From the NCBI GenBank assembly GCA_023525715.1, contig CM042014.1:17634563-17698562 (forward strand): a stretch of 64,000 nt of DNA, read 5' to 3'. Positions 12,992 through 25,100 of the stretch are shown one piece after another (the first letter of the stretch is position 1; each line of letters begins with the position of its first letter). The DNA comes from Cichorium intybus (taxonomy: Eukaryota > Streptophyta > Magnoliopsida > Asterales > Asteraceae). The position numbers were made by a program, and so were the translations under genes. The notes beneath the pieces are model-generated. The model was given only the letters and a program-made list of their open reading frames with translations. It did no database searches and was not told the DNA's origin.

Positions 12992-13320
12992 AGGGGTATA
13001 CTCATCACGAAAACATCATGATGCCCACTTGGAATTTGATCATACACGTGAACACCACCTCAGGTGGTATGTGATGATTAGTGATGTGATGCGTCGTGTT
13101 CCCCATCACATTTCATCACACCCAATCAAATTAAAGCTTGGATTTACCAATCAATCAATAAAAGTCTTTTTACTTTATTATTTTTTATTTTTAATTTGAA
13201 AAATGATGATGTGGTGTGATGGGTATACCAAGGTATATATGATGTTTGTGTGGTGATAATATCACATGATGTGGAGGTAAAATGGCACCCATCACATGAA
13301 CACATGTGATGGGTATACCT
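12992..13320. mobile_element. MITE-like element of about 330 bp
   Basis: The left end reads GGGGTATACTCATCACG and the reverse complement of the right end reads AGGTATACCCATCACATG, so the ends share GGTATAC-CATCAC as an imperfect terminal inverted repeat. The interior is dense in variants of atgtgatgggtatacc and atcacatgatg, giving strong self-complementarity. No clear target duplication was found, so superfamily is unassigned. Confidence 0.5.
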
Positions 13321-13449
13321 GATAACCTAATGGTCAAAAAGCACATATTTTAGTATAAGGACTTTTTAAACATGAACTTCAACATATTTAAACATTTACT
13401 CTACAATATTTGAGAAACATACTTTACTTTTTGCTCAACATATGTCTAG

Positions 13450-13972
13450 TTTGACTATATATAAGAAGGTATGTAAAACGCAGTTGGATGGAGTAATATG
13501 ATTGAATGAATTATGAAATGACAATGGAACGTATTTTCGATTTTGTTTGATTGCTATTTTTCATTTTTCATATTTCATATTCTAAAGTAACTTTGTCAAA
13601 TAACAATTTTGATAGTATGACTACAAATGTTATACATCTATTTCAAGATATTTAAGTTTAAAAAAACGCAATGTCATATATATATCATCAACCTCTAAAT
13701 TCAACTGTATGCCCCAGTGCCTTGTTGAAATATTAGATGTCTAACGTGAAATAAGTCAATAGTCGTACGATCATTTATTTGCTATATATTACCTAAAATA
13801 TGCTTTACTAAAAAAATTGAATCGATAAGTACCTATTTAAAATGTGTTTTGAGTTTTGACAACATTAAATAAAATTTTATCAATCAAAATTAAGGTTTTT
13901 AATTTTAAGTAACAATACAAAAATAAAGTTGAGTTAAATTACTCTATTTTTCTATAACAACTTTAATAGAAA
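13450..13972. repeat. Direct duplication, copy 1
   Basis: About 523 bp, starting tttgactatatataagaagg and ending near aactttaatagaaa. It closely matches 15540-16067 in the same orientation, with scattered substitutions and small indels (roughly 90 percent by eye). The ends do not carry TG/CA, so these are not obvious LTRs. Confidence 0.75.
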
Positions 13973-15539
13973 GAGATATATTCAGGAAAATCTTTATATT
14001 TTGATATTGTATCCGATTAAGCCCTAATTGTTTTTTATATTCAATTAAGCTCAATATCATTATGAAAATAGATCATTTTGTGGCATATACATATCCCATT
14101 TTGCAAGCACTATGAACCACCTCTTAGTTTGAATGTTGATTCCAAACTCAACCGAACTTTTGTCCAACTTTCAAACCTACAAAATAGCAATTACCAAAAT
14201 TTCAATTACATAGACAAAGATTCTAACACTTCTATCATATATAATGTCAACATGACACCAACTTTCCATTATCTTAGATATTCGATCCTAATAAAAACCA
14301 ATTGATCTAACACTTAATATTATCATTCAGGGGATATCTAATATTTGGAATATTTTGGTTGTTTATATTGGCCAAATATTCTAAATGTTTGGTTGTTTAT
14401 GTTGGGCAAATCTTTTAAATATCTTCCTTATTGGGGTTTATAAAATCTTAATGTTGCTTTCCATTGTAAAAGGTGTTTTCTTTAATTGGTTTAAATTCCA
14501 TCAAAACCCAACTAAAAATCTTTGCTACATAGAATCCAGTAGATATGTTTATCAAGACGGTAACAATAGATAAATTGAATTTGTGCTCAACTTCAACTAG
14601 CCTTCTAGATGATTGACGATAAAGCCACAAACTAGAGAGAAGATGAGGTTTAAAAAAGGAACACACTTTGAATGGTAGTTGATTTGTTGATCAGCCTCTA
14701 AATGATATTTTGTTGACTTGCAATGACTGATTGCTTGTAACGGTGTCAAACGTGTCCTACATCAGAATGGTGAATGACAAGAATATAAATATTACACTGT
14801 CGGTGATACTATGTTAGCATTCTACATTGTTTAGACACAAAACTTTTTTTTGACTCTCCATAACTCTACATATTGAGCTTTAATGTAACAGTAAACTTCC
14901 TACCTATATCAATAGCATAAAGCTCTAGTTTATCGATGGATGTATCATGATTATACTGATCATATGGGTTTCATACAATTCTCCTATCATTTGATATTTT
15001 TTTTGTATTTTTAATTGTATGCTTATGCTTGAATACCTAGCAAGAATTGATCTCTGGATAACATCCGTGAATTAGGGCATGAGGAAGTCGTATGAGGAAA
15101 AATAAAAAAGGTTTAATGATATATTTACATAAGAAACGCCGACCTTCAAGTACGTTGATATAATGATGTGGCATTTTTGGTATGCAAACCATCAAAGAAA
15201 TTATTTATCCCGGTCATATATAGGCTGACTGGTGGAATTAACATAAAACATAGTTCAATAAACTATTGATTCTGTAAAACGATTATAAATGCATTAACTT
15301 TAATTATATGTTTAGCCAACTAAACAAAGGTATAAAAAGTAGATACACATAACATGACAAACCGCAATCACGGGATCACGTAGTGGGTTGTATGCATATA
15401 GTGAAAACATATGCATAAGAATGTTTTTATTAATATCAGTACAAACACATGATAGTATTTTATAAAATAATTAAACCCGTGATTTTATAAAGAGACCACA
15501 ACAAAAGTAGTATTTTTTTTGTCTCTTCATAATATATAA

Positions 15540-16067
15540 TTTGACTATATATAAGAAGGTATGTAAAGCGCAGTTGGATGAAATAATATGATTATATGAA
15601 TTATGAAATGACAATTAAACGTTTTTTCGATTTTGTTTGATTGATATATATTTCATTTTTCATATTTCATACTCTCATGTAACTTTGTCAAATAACAATT
15701 TTGATAGTATGATTATAAATGTTATATATCTATTTCAAGATATTTAAGTTTTAAAAAAGAACTAATGTCATATATATCATCAACCTCTAAATTCAACTGT
15801 ATGCCCCAGTGTCATGTTGAAATATTAGATGTCTAATGTGAAATAAGTCAATAGTCGTACGATCATTTATTTGTTATATATTACTTAAAATATGCTTTAA
15901 TTACTAAAAAAATTGAACGATAAGTACCTATTTAAAATGCGTTTGAGTTTTAACAACAATAAAGTAAATTTTATCAATCAAATTTAAGGTTTTTTATTTT
16001 AAGTAACGATACAAAAATAAAGTTAAGTCAAAATAACTCTATTTTTCCAGAACAACTTTAATAGAAA
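15540..16067. repeat. Direct duplication, copy 2
   Basis: Second copy of the segment at 13450-13972, 2.09 kb downstream in direct orientation. The DNA between the copies shows no retrotransposon coding sequence. Confidence 0.75.
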
Positions 16068-16376
16068 CATCATATATATTTTTTCCTTTTTGCGCCTTAA
16101 AACTTCAACAACCCTATATGGTAGTTGACTTCTGACTTTTGAGTTTGCTTCGTTGACATTGGATTGAGTGACCCACAGTCGATCTTCCGCTCGACTTTAT
16201 TGGATAGATTCAACTCTCTCACAAAGAAACAGAATCCATAAATGCGAATCCCTTTTATCAAAATACATATTTTTTTTGGAAAATCTTTTTAAAATTTATA
16301 TATTGAGTTGTTAGTAATATTACAAGATAATATAATGTTAATCATAATACATATTGTGATTTAGGTACGGGTGAAC

Positions 16377-16685
16377 TGTTAGGATCGAGACACTTAGCAT
16401 ACGAACACTAAACTCACACACTCAGCTCACAAATTAAGAACACAAGAATTTAACGTGGTTCGGTCCAAAATGACCTACGTCCACGGCGGATAACTAGGAA
16501 TGTATATTGCTTCTATGTTTTTTGTGTTGTGTGGTACATCTTTAACATTGCAGTTACACCCATATATATAGGTGTTGTGATACATTAAATAATGAATTCA
16601 TTGAAGGCCTTAATTGACTAATTTGATTTCACCAACCATGGACTCACCAACCATGGTTGATTTGTCAAAGCCTTCACATCTAACA
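16377..16685 (-). repeat. Copia LTR (3')
   Basis: 309 bp, TGTTAG...CTAACA. It contains a duplicated ccaaccatgg motif near 16632-16657. Confidence 0.93.
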
Positions 16686-16800
16686 ATCTCCCACTTGAAG
16701 GCTTGAACAATGTAGTCTTTCTCTGCCATCCAAGTCTTGCAACGGACCTTCAAAAAACATTTTTGATCTTAGCTCCTTCCTAGTTATCCTGGCCTTCTCT

Positions 16801-19800
16801 TCAATTATCCTGAAGGCCAGTTGAAGCTATGCAAAGCTTCAACTTCTCTAAAGTAACAACCTTAGTCAACATATCAGCTGGATTTTCAGTTCCTTTGATC
16901 TTCTTCAACTTCAGAGTACCATCATTAATTCTTTCTCTGATGAAGTGATATCTCAGCTGTATGTGCTTTGTCTTCGAATGGAAGACAGGATTCTTTGCAA
17001 GGTGTATTGCACTTTGATTATCACAAAACAGTGCACAATCAACTTGTTCCTTGCCAAGTTCTTCGAGAAAGTTCTTCAACCATATAAGCTCTTTGCTTGC
17101 TTCAGCAACTGCCATATACTCTGCTTCTGTGGTTGAAAGGGCAACACTTTTCTGGAGTTTAGACATCCAACTTACTGCAGTGCCTCCCACTGTAAAGACA
17201 TACCCGGTAGTGCTTTTGTATGAGTCTTTGCAACCACCAAGGTCTGCATCTGCAAAACCTTTCAGAATGACATCTTTCCCTTTAAAATGCAATGCCACTT
17301 TTGAAGTCCCCTTCAAATATCTTAGCAGCCATTTAACTGCTTCCCAATGTTCTCTCCCCGGATTGGACATAAATCGACTAACAACTCCCACTGCATGTGC
17401 AATATCTGGTCTCGTGCATACCATTGCATACATGAGACTACCAACTGCAGATGCATAAGGTACTTTAGCCATTTCTTTCTTGTCTTCATCTGATTTGGGT
17501 GACTGAACTTTAGAAAGCTTAAAGTGACTTCCCAAAGGTGTGCTTCTGATCTTGGCATCTTTAAGGCTGAATTTCTCTAACACTTTCTCAATGTATTTCT
17601 CTTGAGAGAGTGTCAAAGAGCCATCTTCTTTGTTTCTGAAAATACTCATCCCGAGTATTTGGTTTGCAGCTCCCAAGTCTTTCATCTCGAATTCTTCAGA
17701 CATTTGTTTCTTTAACTTCTTGATTTCTGACATGTCTGAACCTGCAATCAACATATCATCTACATAGAGTAGTAGAATGATATAAGAACCCTTAAACTTC
17801 TTGATGTAACAACAATGGTCATTGTCACATCTCTTGTAACCAGCTCTTCTCATGAAGTTATCAAACTTCAAATACCATTGTCTGGGTGCTTGTTTCAGAC
17901 CATACAAGCTCTTCTTCAATTTACACACCAAGTTTTCTTTGCCTTTAATCTGAAAACCCTCTGGTTGTGTCATGTAAATTTCTTCATCTAGGTCACCATG
18001 TAGAAAAGCTGTCTTGACATCTAGCTGCTCTAGATGCAAACCTTCTGCTGCTACAATACTGAGAACAAGTCTGATAGTGGTCATCTTCACTACTGGAGAG
18101 AATATTTCATTGAAATCGATTCCCTCTTTCTGTTGAAAGCCCTTGACTACTAATCTTGCTTTGTACCGTTTGGTACCATCATGTTCGTCCTTGACCCTGA
18201 AAACCCATTTGTTATGAAGAGCCTTCTTCCCAGCTGGAAGCTTCGTTAGAAGCCAGGTCTTGTTCTTCTCAAGCGACTTCATTTCATCTTTCATTGCTAG
18301 CTCCCACTGCAATGAATCTTTTAACCTCTTAGCTTCAGAGTAACACTGGGGTTCACCATTTTCTGTCAAAAGAATGTAGTTGACAGATGGTGAGTATCTT
18401 TGTGGTGGTCTGATGACTCTGGAAGATCTTCTTGGTTGAACTTGAGGTGTGGCTGGGGACTCTGGAGCTAGAGGGCTGGTTTCTTCATCTTGAGAGTCAT
18501 TTCTGGAATCATCCTCTGAGCTCCCACTGTCAGTTGAATCATCCCCAGATTCAGGGATTTCAACTGAAGCTTCTTTCTTCTTTTCACCACCTTCATATTC
18601 AACGTACTCCTTCTGGACTTCTGGACTTTTGGTGTTTCTATCTTTATATAACTCAGCTTCGTTAAAGGTGACATTCTTGCTTCGGATTATCTTTCTGCTT
18701 TCATTATCCCAAAGCCTGTAACCCATTTCGTCTGACCCATAACCAATGAATGTGCACTTCTTGGTCTTTGAATCAAGTTTATCCCTGTCACCATCTTTTA
18801 ACAAACTGTAAGCAGTACAACCAAATACTTTTAGGTGTTTGAGACTTACTTCCTTCTCTTGCCACATTTCTTCCGGCAATTTAAAATCCAAGGGAACACA
18901 CGGTGAACGGTTAATCAAGTAGGCTGCAGTGTTAACTGCATCAGCCCAGAATGTCTTTGGTAAACCAGCATTCAACCTCATGCTCCTAGCCCTTTCATTC
19001 AAAGTTCTATTCATTCTCTCAGCTACACCATTCTGCTGAGGGGTTCCTGGGACCGTCTTGATCATCTTTATCCCTTGCTTGGCACAGTAGTCAACAAACT
19101 CCTTGCTTATGTATTCACCACCATTATCCGACTTCAGGCATTTTACCTTCAAATCAGTTTCATTTTCAACAGCAGATTTCCATATCTTAAAAGTATCAAA
19201 TACATCAGATTTATTTTTAAGAAAATAGACCCATACCTTGCGTGTTGAATCATCAATAAAGGTTACATAGTAGTTTTTGCCTCCTAGGGATGAAACTGGT
19301 GTTGGTCCAAATACATCAGAGTGAACAAGCTCCAACTTCTGAGCTTTCAGTGTCTTCCCCGTCTTTACAAAAGTAACCCGCTTTTGTTTCCCGAGGACAC
19401 AAGATTCACAAAATTCTGTTTCAACTTTCTTCAAGTCTGGAAACTTCCCTTTCTGAGCCAACATCTTCAATCCCTTATTGCTCATGTGTCCGAGTCGTTG
19501 GTGCCATAAATTAGATGGACTCGGATTTGTGGTTACGGCATGAACACCATCACTAGGTATCTCTACCATGTATAGAGTGCCTTTCTTCTTTCCTTTGGCA
19601 ATCACCAAGTTGCCTTTGATCACTTTCCATTGTCCACCCCCAAAGTGAACATCAAACCCTTCATCATCCAACTTACCAACTGAGATCAACTTTCTCCTTA
19701 AGTTTGGAATAACCCTGACATCTTTCAATGTCCACGTGGTTCCTAAGGAGGTCTTCAAATCTATGTCTCCAATGCCCGTAATATCAAGCACTTGATCATC

Positions 19801-20730
19801 GGCCAAACGAACTTTGCCAAGAGCACCTGTTTGTAGGTTCTTGACCATATCTGGGCATGAAACGGCATGGAAAGAAGCACCTGAATCCATAATCCAGGAT
19901 TCTTCTGAATTCTCAACACAACATATGAGAAAATCTCCCGATTCATCAGCGGATACATTGTTTACTTCTTTCTTTTCAGCTTGTGGTTTTGGGCATTGGC
20001 TTCTAAAGTGACCTTTTTCTTTGCAATTCCAGCATTCAATGTCTTTTCTGGTTTTTGACTGTCCCCTTTTTCTGGACTTTGATCTGCCTCGACCACGTCC
20101 TCTTTCGTTTTTTCTTCCTCTACTTTCTGTATGCAATATAGAACTAGAACTAGAAGTCTCACCATTGCTTCTCCGTCTGATATCTTCATTTACAATCAAG
20201 TCACGAATACTCTCGAAAGTGAGTTTGATAGTGCCGGATGCACTACTAACAGCTGTGACTGTGCCTGACCAACTATCGGGCAAAGACGATAAAAGGAGGA
20301 GCGCTTGTACTTCATCTTCAAACTTTATTGCAACTGAGGCTAAACGAGAAATAATCGAGTTAAACTCGTTTATGTGAGCGGTAACCGACATGCCTTCCTT
20401 CATCTTGGTGTTAACCAATTGTTTGATGAGGAACACTTTGTTTGAAGCGGACGGCTTCTCGTACATGTTGGACAAAGCCTTAAATACTCCATAAGTAGTT
20501 GTTTCATTGACAATGTTATACGCAACACTTTTCGCCAATGAAAGCCTAACTACGCCCAAGGCTTGTCGATCCAATAACTTCCAATCTTCATCATACATGT
20601 CATCCGGTTGTACGCCCAACATAGGCAAATGCAAACTTTTCTGATACAACATATCTTCAATTTGCATCTTCCAAAATCCATAATCGGTTCCATCAAACTT
20701 GTCAATCTTGATTTTACCGTCTTCAGCCAT
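16801..20730 (-). CDS. Copia Gag-Pol polyprotein, uninterrupted
   Basis: 1,309 codons from ATG 20730; an upstream in-frame TTG at 20742 is ignored. Order: gag of the UBN2 type; CCHC knuckle CWNCKEKGHFRSQC; aspartic protease with DSGAS; GAG-pre-integrase zinc region (HQRLGH ... CESC); integrase DDE core (HSDVFGP, SDNGGEY, QNGVAERMNRT); RT with YVDDML; RNase H with DADLGG and a closing KTKHIQLRYHFIRE. Length and order match Tnt1-type elements, whose single polyprotein is about 1,330 residues. All catalytic signatures I can check are present and there is no stop or frameshift, so the element looks autonomous. Confidence 0.95.
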   Translation of the reverse strand: MAEDGKIKIDKFDGTDYGFWKMQIEDMLYQKSLHLPMLGVQPDDMYDEDWKLLDRQALGVVRLSLAKSVAYNIVNETTTYGVFKALSNMYEKPSASNKVFLIKQLVNTKMKEGMSVTAHINEFNSIISRLASVAIKFEDEVQALLLLSSLPDSWSGTVTAVSSASGTIKLTFESIRDLIVNEDIRRRSNGETSSSSSILHTESRGRKNERGRGRGRSKSRKRGQSKTRKDIECWNCKEKGHFRSQCPKPQAEKKEVNNVSADESGDFLICCVENSEESWIMDSGASFHAVSCPDMVKNLQTGALGKVRLADDQVLDITGIGDIDLKTSLGTTWTLKDVRVIPNLRRKLISVGKLDDEGFDVHFGGGQWKVIKGNLVIAKGKKKGTLYMVEIPSDGVHAVTTNPSPSNLWHQRLGHMSNKGLKMLAQKGKFPDLKKVETEFCESCVLGKQKRVTFVKTGKTLKAQKLELVHSDVFGPTPVSSLGGKNYYVTFIDDSTRKVWVYFLKNKSDVFDTFKIWKSAVENETDLKVKCLKSDNGGEYISKEFVDYCAKQGIKMIKTVPGTPQQNGVAERMNRTLNERARSMRLNAGLPKTFWADAVNTAAYLINRSPCVPLDFKLPEEMWQEKEVSLKHLKVFGCTAYSLLKDGDRDKLDSKTKKCTFIGYGSDEMGYRLWDNESRKIIRSKNVTFNEAELYKDRNTKSPEVQKEYVEYEGGEKKKEASVEIPESGDDSTDSGSSEDDSRNDSQDEETSPLAPESPATPQVQPRRSSRVIRPPQRYSPSVNYILLTENGEPQCYSEAKRLKDSLQWELAMKDEMKSLEKNKTWLLTKLPAGKKALHNKWVFRVKDEHDGTKRYKARLVVKGFQQKEGIDFNEIFSPVVKMTTIRLVLSIVAAEGLHLEQLDVKTAFLHGDLDEEIYMTQPEGFQIKGKENLVCKLKKSLYGLKQAPRQWYLKFDNFMRRAGYKRCDNDHCCYIKKFKGSYIILLLYVDDMLIAGSDMSEIKKLKKQMSEEFEMKDLGAANQILGMSIFRNKEDGSLTLSQEKYIEKVLEKFSLKDAKIRSTPLGSHFKLSKVQSPKSDEDKKEMAKVPYASAVGSLMYAMVCTRPDIAHAVGVVSRFMSNPGREHWEAVKWLLRYLKGTSKVALHFKGKDVILKGFADADLGGCKDSYKSTTGYVFTVGGTAVSWMSKLQKSVALSTTEAEYMAVAEASKELIWLKNFLEELGKEQVDCALFCDNQSAIHLAKNPVFHSKTKHIQLRYHFIRERINDGTLKLKKIKGTENPADMLTKVVTLEKLKLCIASTGLQDN

Positions 20731-20771
20731 TTTAACGGACAAAATGCACTTTTCTTTCAGAAATTAAGGGT

Positions 20772-21203
20772 GAAAATGCAATTTTTCTGAAATTCAGGGG
20801 CTAAACTGCAATTTTTCTGAAATTCAGGGGCTAAACTGCAATTTTCTGAAAGTTCGGGGGCTAAACAGCAATTTTCTGAAAGTTTGGGGGCTAAACTGCA
20901 ATTTTCTGAAAGTTCAGGGCTAAACTGCAACTTTCTGAAAGTTCAGGGGCTAAACTGCAATTTCCTGAAAGTTCAGGGGCTAAACTGTAACTTTCTGAAA
21001 GTTCAGGGACCTATTTTGCAATTCCTGAAAGTTCAGGGACCTGTTTTGCAATTTTCGGAACTCCAGGGACCTGTTTTGCAAATTTTGGAACCTCAATGAC
21101 CTGTTTTGCAAATTCTGGAACCTCAGGGACCTGTTTTGCAAATTCTGGAACTTCAGGGACCTGTTTTGCAAATTCTGGAACCTCAGGGACCTGTTTTGCA
21201 AAT
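20772..21203. repeat. Tandem array of about 30-bp units in the Copia leader
   Basis: Roughly 15 units of about 30 bp lie between PBS and gag. Two sub-families follow one another: about eight units with aggggctaaactgcaa (20790-21005), then about seven or eight with gggacctgttttgcaa (21005-21200), both joined by a ctgaaagttc/ctggaacctc half. Both strands can be translated as repetitive peptides, but this is 5' leader sequence and I do not call it coding. Confidence 0.9.
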
Positions 21204-21492
21204 GCTACAGTACCGCTACAGTGTCGTCTTCTCCGGCGAAACTCCGGTGCTACAGTGTCGTCTTCTCCGGCGAACTGGTTTTTCCGGCCAATTTTCCGGC
21301 GAGTTTTGACCAACTTTGACCGGCGATTTGGAGGTCTTCCGGTGCTCAAAAAATTCGAAAAAATATATTTTCGGAATCTGCGGAACGAGACCTTTCCAAC
21401 GGCGTAAACCAAAATCGTTTTTGAGACAAAAAATTTTCGACCCAAAAAAAGAAAATCACTCTCTGGAGCTCTACCAAGGCTCTGATACCACT

Positions 21493-21801
21493 TGTTAGGA
21501 TCGAGACACTTAGCATACGAACACTAAACTCACACACTCAGCTCACAAATTAAGAACACAAGAATTTAACGTGGTTCGGTCCAAAATGACCTACGTCCAC
21601 GGCGGATAACTAGGAATGTATATTGCTTCTATGTTTTTTGTGTTGTGTGGTACATCTTTAACATTGCAGTTACACCCATATATATAGGTGTTGTGATACA
21701 TTAAATAATGAATTCATTGAAGGCCTTAATTGACTAATTTGATTTCACCAACCATGGACTCACCAACCATGGTTGATTTGTCAAAGCCTTCACATCTAAC
21801 A
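21493..21801 (-). repeat. Copia LTR (5')
   Basis: Identical by eye to 16377-16685. The PBS ends two bases to its left. Confidence 0.93.
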
Positions 21802-21806
21802 TGAAC

Positions 21807-22130
21807 CGTCAGAATCGAGCTCTCTGCCTTGAAAAAATTCATAAATTAAATTAATAAAATATATAGTAGACTAATAAACAATAGGATCGTTGCTTAAAAT
21901 ACATTTAAGGTAAATGGGAATGCGAATGTTATTGTAGAAGACAAACAGCAGTCACTCGCGTCACAATCGAGACGCGATGAAACTAAAATGGACAGATAAT
22001 TTTGACTCGGTCATTTGTGACGCCTCCTATATATAATATGTAATACTCTCAATAAATTTATTGAAAAATAGTCAGTTTTAATTCAAGGCATTCCAAGAAT
22101 CCTTGAATTGCATTGCTACAGTTCCAAAGA
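21807..22130 (+). promoter_or_regulatory. Proximal promoter and leader of the LRR receptor kinase
   Basis: Only 324 bp remain between the Copia target duplication and the start codon. A TATA box (tatatataa, about 22028-22036) lies about 95-100 bp before the ATG, and a W-box core TTGACT at 22002-22007 could bind WRKY factors. Sequence upstream of this now begins in the Copia 5' LTR. Confidence 0.55.
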
Positions 22131-25100
22131 ATGAGTGCAAAATGGCTACCATTGTTTAACAGACAAGCAGTCCCGTTTCTGTTCATCAGTTTGGTGTTTT
22201 CCATAGCCATCCACACAGCGGCGGCGCAGAACAGCACCACCGGTGATGGTGATCGTGTGGCATTGCTCGCAATCAAATCCATGATTCAAGATGGCCCACA
22301 AGGTTTCATGAGTTCATGGAATGATTCCGTTCATTTCTGCCAATGGCCACATGTTACTTGCAGCACCCGCCACCAAAGAGTCACCGCCTTGGACCTCTCG
22401 TCTGCAGGCTTACTCGGTTCCTTGTCACCTTCCATTGGAAATCTAAGCTTTCTGAGGTCCATTCGGCTCCATAACAACTCACTTTCAGGCGAGATTCCGC
22501 CTGAAGTTGGCCGGCTGTTTCGATTACAAGAACTACGTCTTTATAACAACTCTTTCGAAGGAAACATTCCCGCCACATTATCGAATTGCTCCAACCTCCA
22601 AGCGATTCACCTGGGTTTTAATAACCTAGTTGGCAAAATCCCAGATGGGTTTAGATCCTTGTCCATGCTAAACTTACTAATTCTTCACCGGAATAATCTA
22701 GAAGGCGGGATTCCACGGTTCCTCGGAAACCTTACAGCTCTCGAAACTCTTTCCCTTGGCGATTGTGGACTCGGGGGAAACATTCCAGACGTCTTTCACC
22801 GGCTGAGTAACCTGAGAAGAATCGCATTGCCCGGAAATAACCTCATTGGTAACATCCCACCTTCTTTTTATACTCTTTCAGTTTTAGAAGATCTATTCCT
22901 CGATAATAATCAACTCACGGGTACACTACCCATGAACTTAGCTTCAATCCTGCCTCGTCTTCAAGTTCTTTCTTTGTCCGATAACCAATTTACAGGCCCC
23001 CTTCCACCATCTGTTTTCAGTTCTTCGGAATTAGGAGTCCTAGATGTAGCTAGAAACAATTTCTCTGGAAAGCTAGTAATCAATTCACGTGACGCCTGTA
23101 ATTTTGCAATCGTGTCATTAAGTTCGAATCATTTCGGGAGTGGGGAAGACGATGAAATGAATTTTATAGATGCTTTGTCAATTTGCAATAACTTAGGAGT
23201 GTTAGATCTTAGTTACAATCAGCTTAAAGGTCTCTTGCCGGAATCTCTCGGAAATTTGTCGACTACATTATATTTTCTGAGCGTTGCTTCAAATTCTTTT
23301 TCCGGTGGCCTTCCCTCATCCGTTGGGAATCTTTCCGGTCTAACTTCCCTAGACTTGTCTAGTAATAAACTCATGGGCACAATTCCGGTAACTGTCGGTA
23401 ATCTTACAAATTTACGAAGGCTAGATTTTAAGAATAATTCTTTCTCAGGGACCATTCCTGACTCTTTCGGAAACCTGTCATTACTAATTGAACTCCATAT
23501 GGGCTTAAATGAATTGAACGGTTCCATACCATCAAGTTTAGGGAACTGTAACAGGTTGATCGCGTTAACCCTCGATCGAAATAATCTTACTGGAGACGTA
23601 CCTAGTCAACTATTTGAACTCTCGTCACTATCCATTACCCTGAATCTGGGTGATAACCAATTGTCGGGTCCACTTCCCTCAGAGATTGGCGACCTTCAGA
23701 ACGTAAAAGAAATCATTCTTGCAAACAATCGCTTCTCAGGCGATCTTCCGACCACCCTAGGCAGTTGCATTAGCCTGGAAAATCTAAACGTAAGCAACAA
23801 CTTCTTGCAAGGATCTCTTCCACCATCCTTGAGATCTTTACGGGCCCTCCAAAACCTTGACGTCTCACGTAATAACTTCACCGGACAGATCCCAAGTTAC
23901 CTGGAAGAAATTTCTTTGGTGACTCTCGACATATCATTCAATGGTTTTGAAGGGGAGGTATCGAGCAAAGGAGTGTTTGGTAACACAACCGCTGTATCTC
24001 TCGCCGGCAATAGTCGTCTTTGTGGTGGCCTACCTGAACTCCGATTACCTACCTGCCGATCTGAAAACTCCAAGAGAAAAAAGAGGTTGACGATTGCAGT
24101 TATAGTAGTCATCTCTTTCGTTTCACTTCTGCTTTGTATAGGCATGGTGTTATTTTTCATGCTCTGTAGAAGAAAAAAGGAAACCGAAGATGATTTATCT
24201 GTGGTTGTATCCGGTGAATCTCTGGTTCAGGTTTCTTACGAAATGCTCTACAAAGCAACCGATGGCTTTTCGGTAAATAACTTCATCGGTGAGGGTAGTT
24301 TTTCATCAGTTTATAAAGGATGCCTTGATAAAGACGGTCCGATTGTTGCTATCAAAGTACTAAACCTCCATCGTAGAGGTGGTTCCAAGAGCTTTATTTC
24401 TGAGTGTGAAGCACTCAGAAACGCCCGCCATAGAAACCTAACGAAAGTAATAACTTGTTGCAGTGGTGTCGACTTTCAAGGAAACGAATTCAAAGCGATA
24501 GTTTATGAGTTCATGCCCAATGGAACTTTACACCAATGGTTGCATAATGAGGTCCCACAGCTTACTCTGTTACAAAGAGTATGTGTAGCATTAGATGTGG
24601 CTTATGCGCTTGATTATCTTCATAATCATGCGGGGAAGACAATCGTTCACTGTGATTTGAAGCCGAGTAATATTCTACTTGATGAAGACATGGTTGCACA
24701 TGTTGGCGATTTCGGGCTCTCAAAGATTCTTGAATCTGAGTACCAAAACAGACAACATAGTAGCTCGGTTGGAGTTAGAGGAACCATCGGCTATGCAGCT
24801 CCAGGTATGCTTTTATAAGTCTGATAAATTATGGCCATAAATAATAGATTTCTAATGGAAAAAGTTTTTGCTGCAGAATATGGGGTTGGGAGCAAAGTGT
24901 CAACAAATGCGGATATGTATAGTTATGGGATTTTGTTGCTGGAGATGATGACAAGTAAGAAGCCTACAGATGCCATGTTTGGAGATGGGATCAACCTACA
25001 CAACTATGCTAAAACAGCCATGGGTGATGGTGCACTCGGGATTGTTGATCCGATGCTTTTAAAGGATGATGATGGGAAGCTTGCACATGGGGGAGAGTCG

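Larger units (their letters stand above)
12470..16371. other. Gene-free AT-rich region with MITE and duplicated segments
   Basis: No coding sequence is supported; the frames at 12601-12919, 14078-14305 and 14385-14573 are short and unlike known proteins. The region holds a MITE-like unit (12992-13320) and a direct duplication (13450-13972 and 15540-16067), listed separately. Confidence 0.6.
16377..21801 (-). mobile_element. Intact Ty1/Copia retrotransposon (Tnt1-like), identical LTRs
   Basis: 5,425 bp between target duplications tgaac (16372-16376 and 21802-21806). Its 309-bp LTRs (16377-16685, 21493-21801) are identical by eye. It has a PBS for initiator Met tRNA at 21479-21490 and a purine tract next to the 3' LTR (minus strand, just right of 16685). 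One uninterrupted polyprotein is present. Identical LTRs and an open frame make it a candidate for a currently or very recently mobile copy. It inserted about 330 bp upstream of the receptor kinase start codon, in opposite orientation. Confidence 0.95.

Noticed and set aside
20772..21203. CRISPR-like regular repeats
   Set aside because: Units are contiguous without unique spacers and sit in a plant retrotransposon leader.
20980..21445. Repetitive peptides (QNRSLRF-like units) on both strands
   Set aside because: They translate the 30-bp leader array of the Copia; several frames are open because the unit length is a multiple of three.
24831..24876. Separate start codon for the kinase C-terminal part
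   Set aside because: The upstream piece is the 72-bp intron; splicing 24804 to 24877 restores the kinase motif APEYG.
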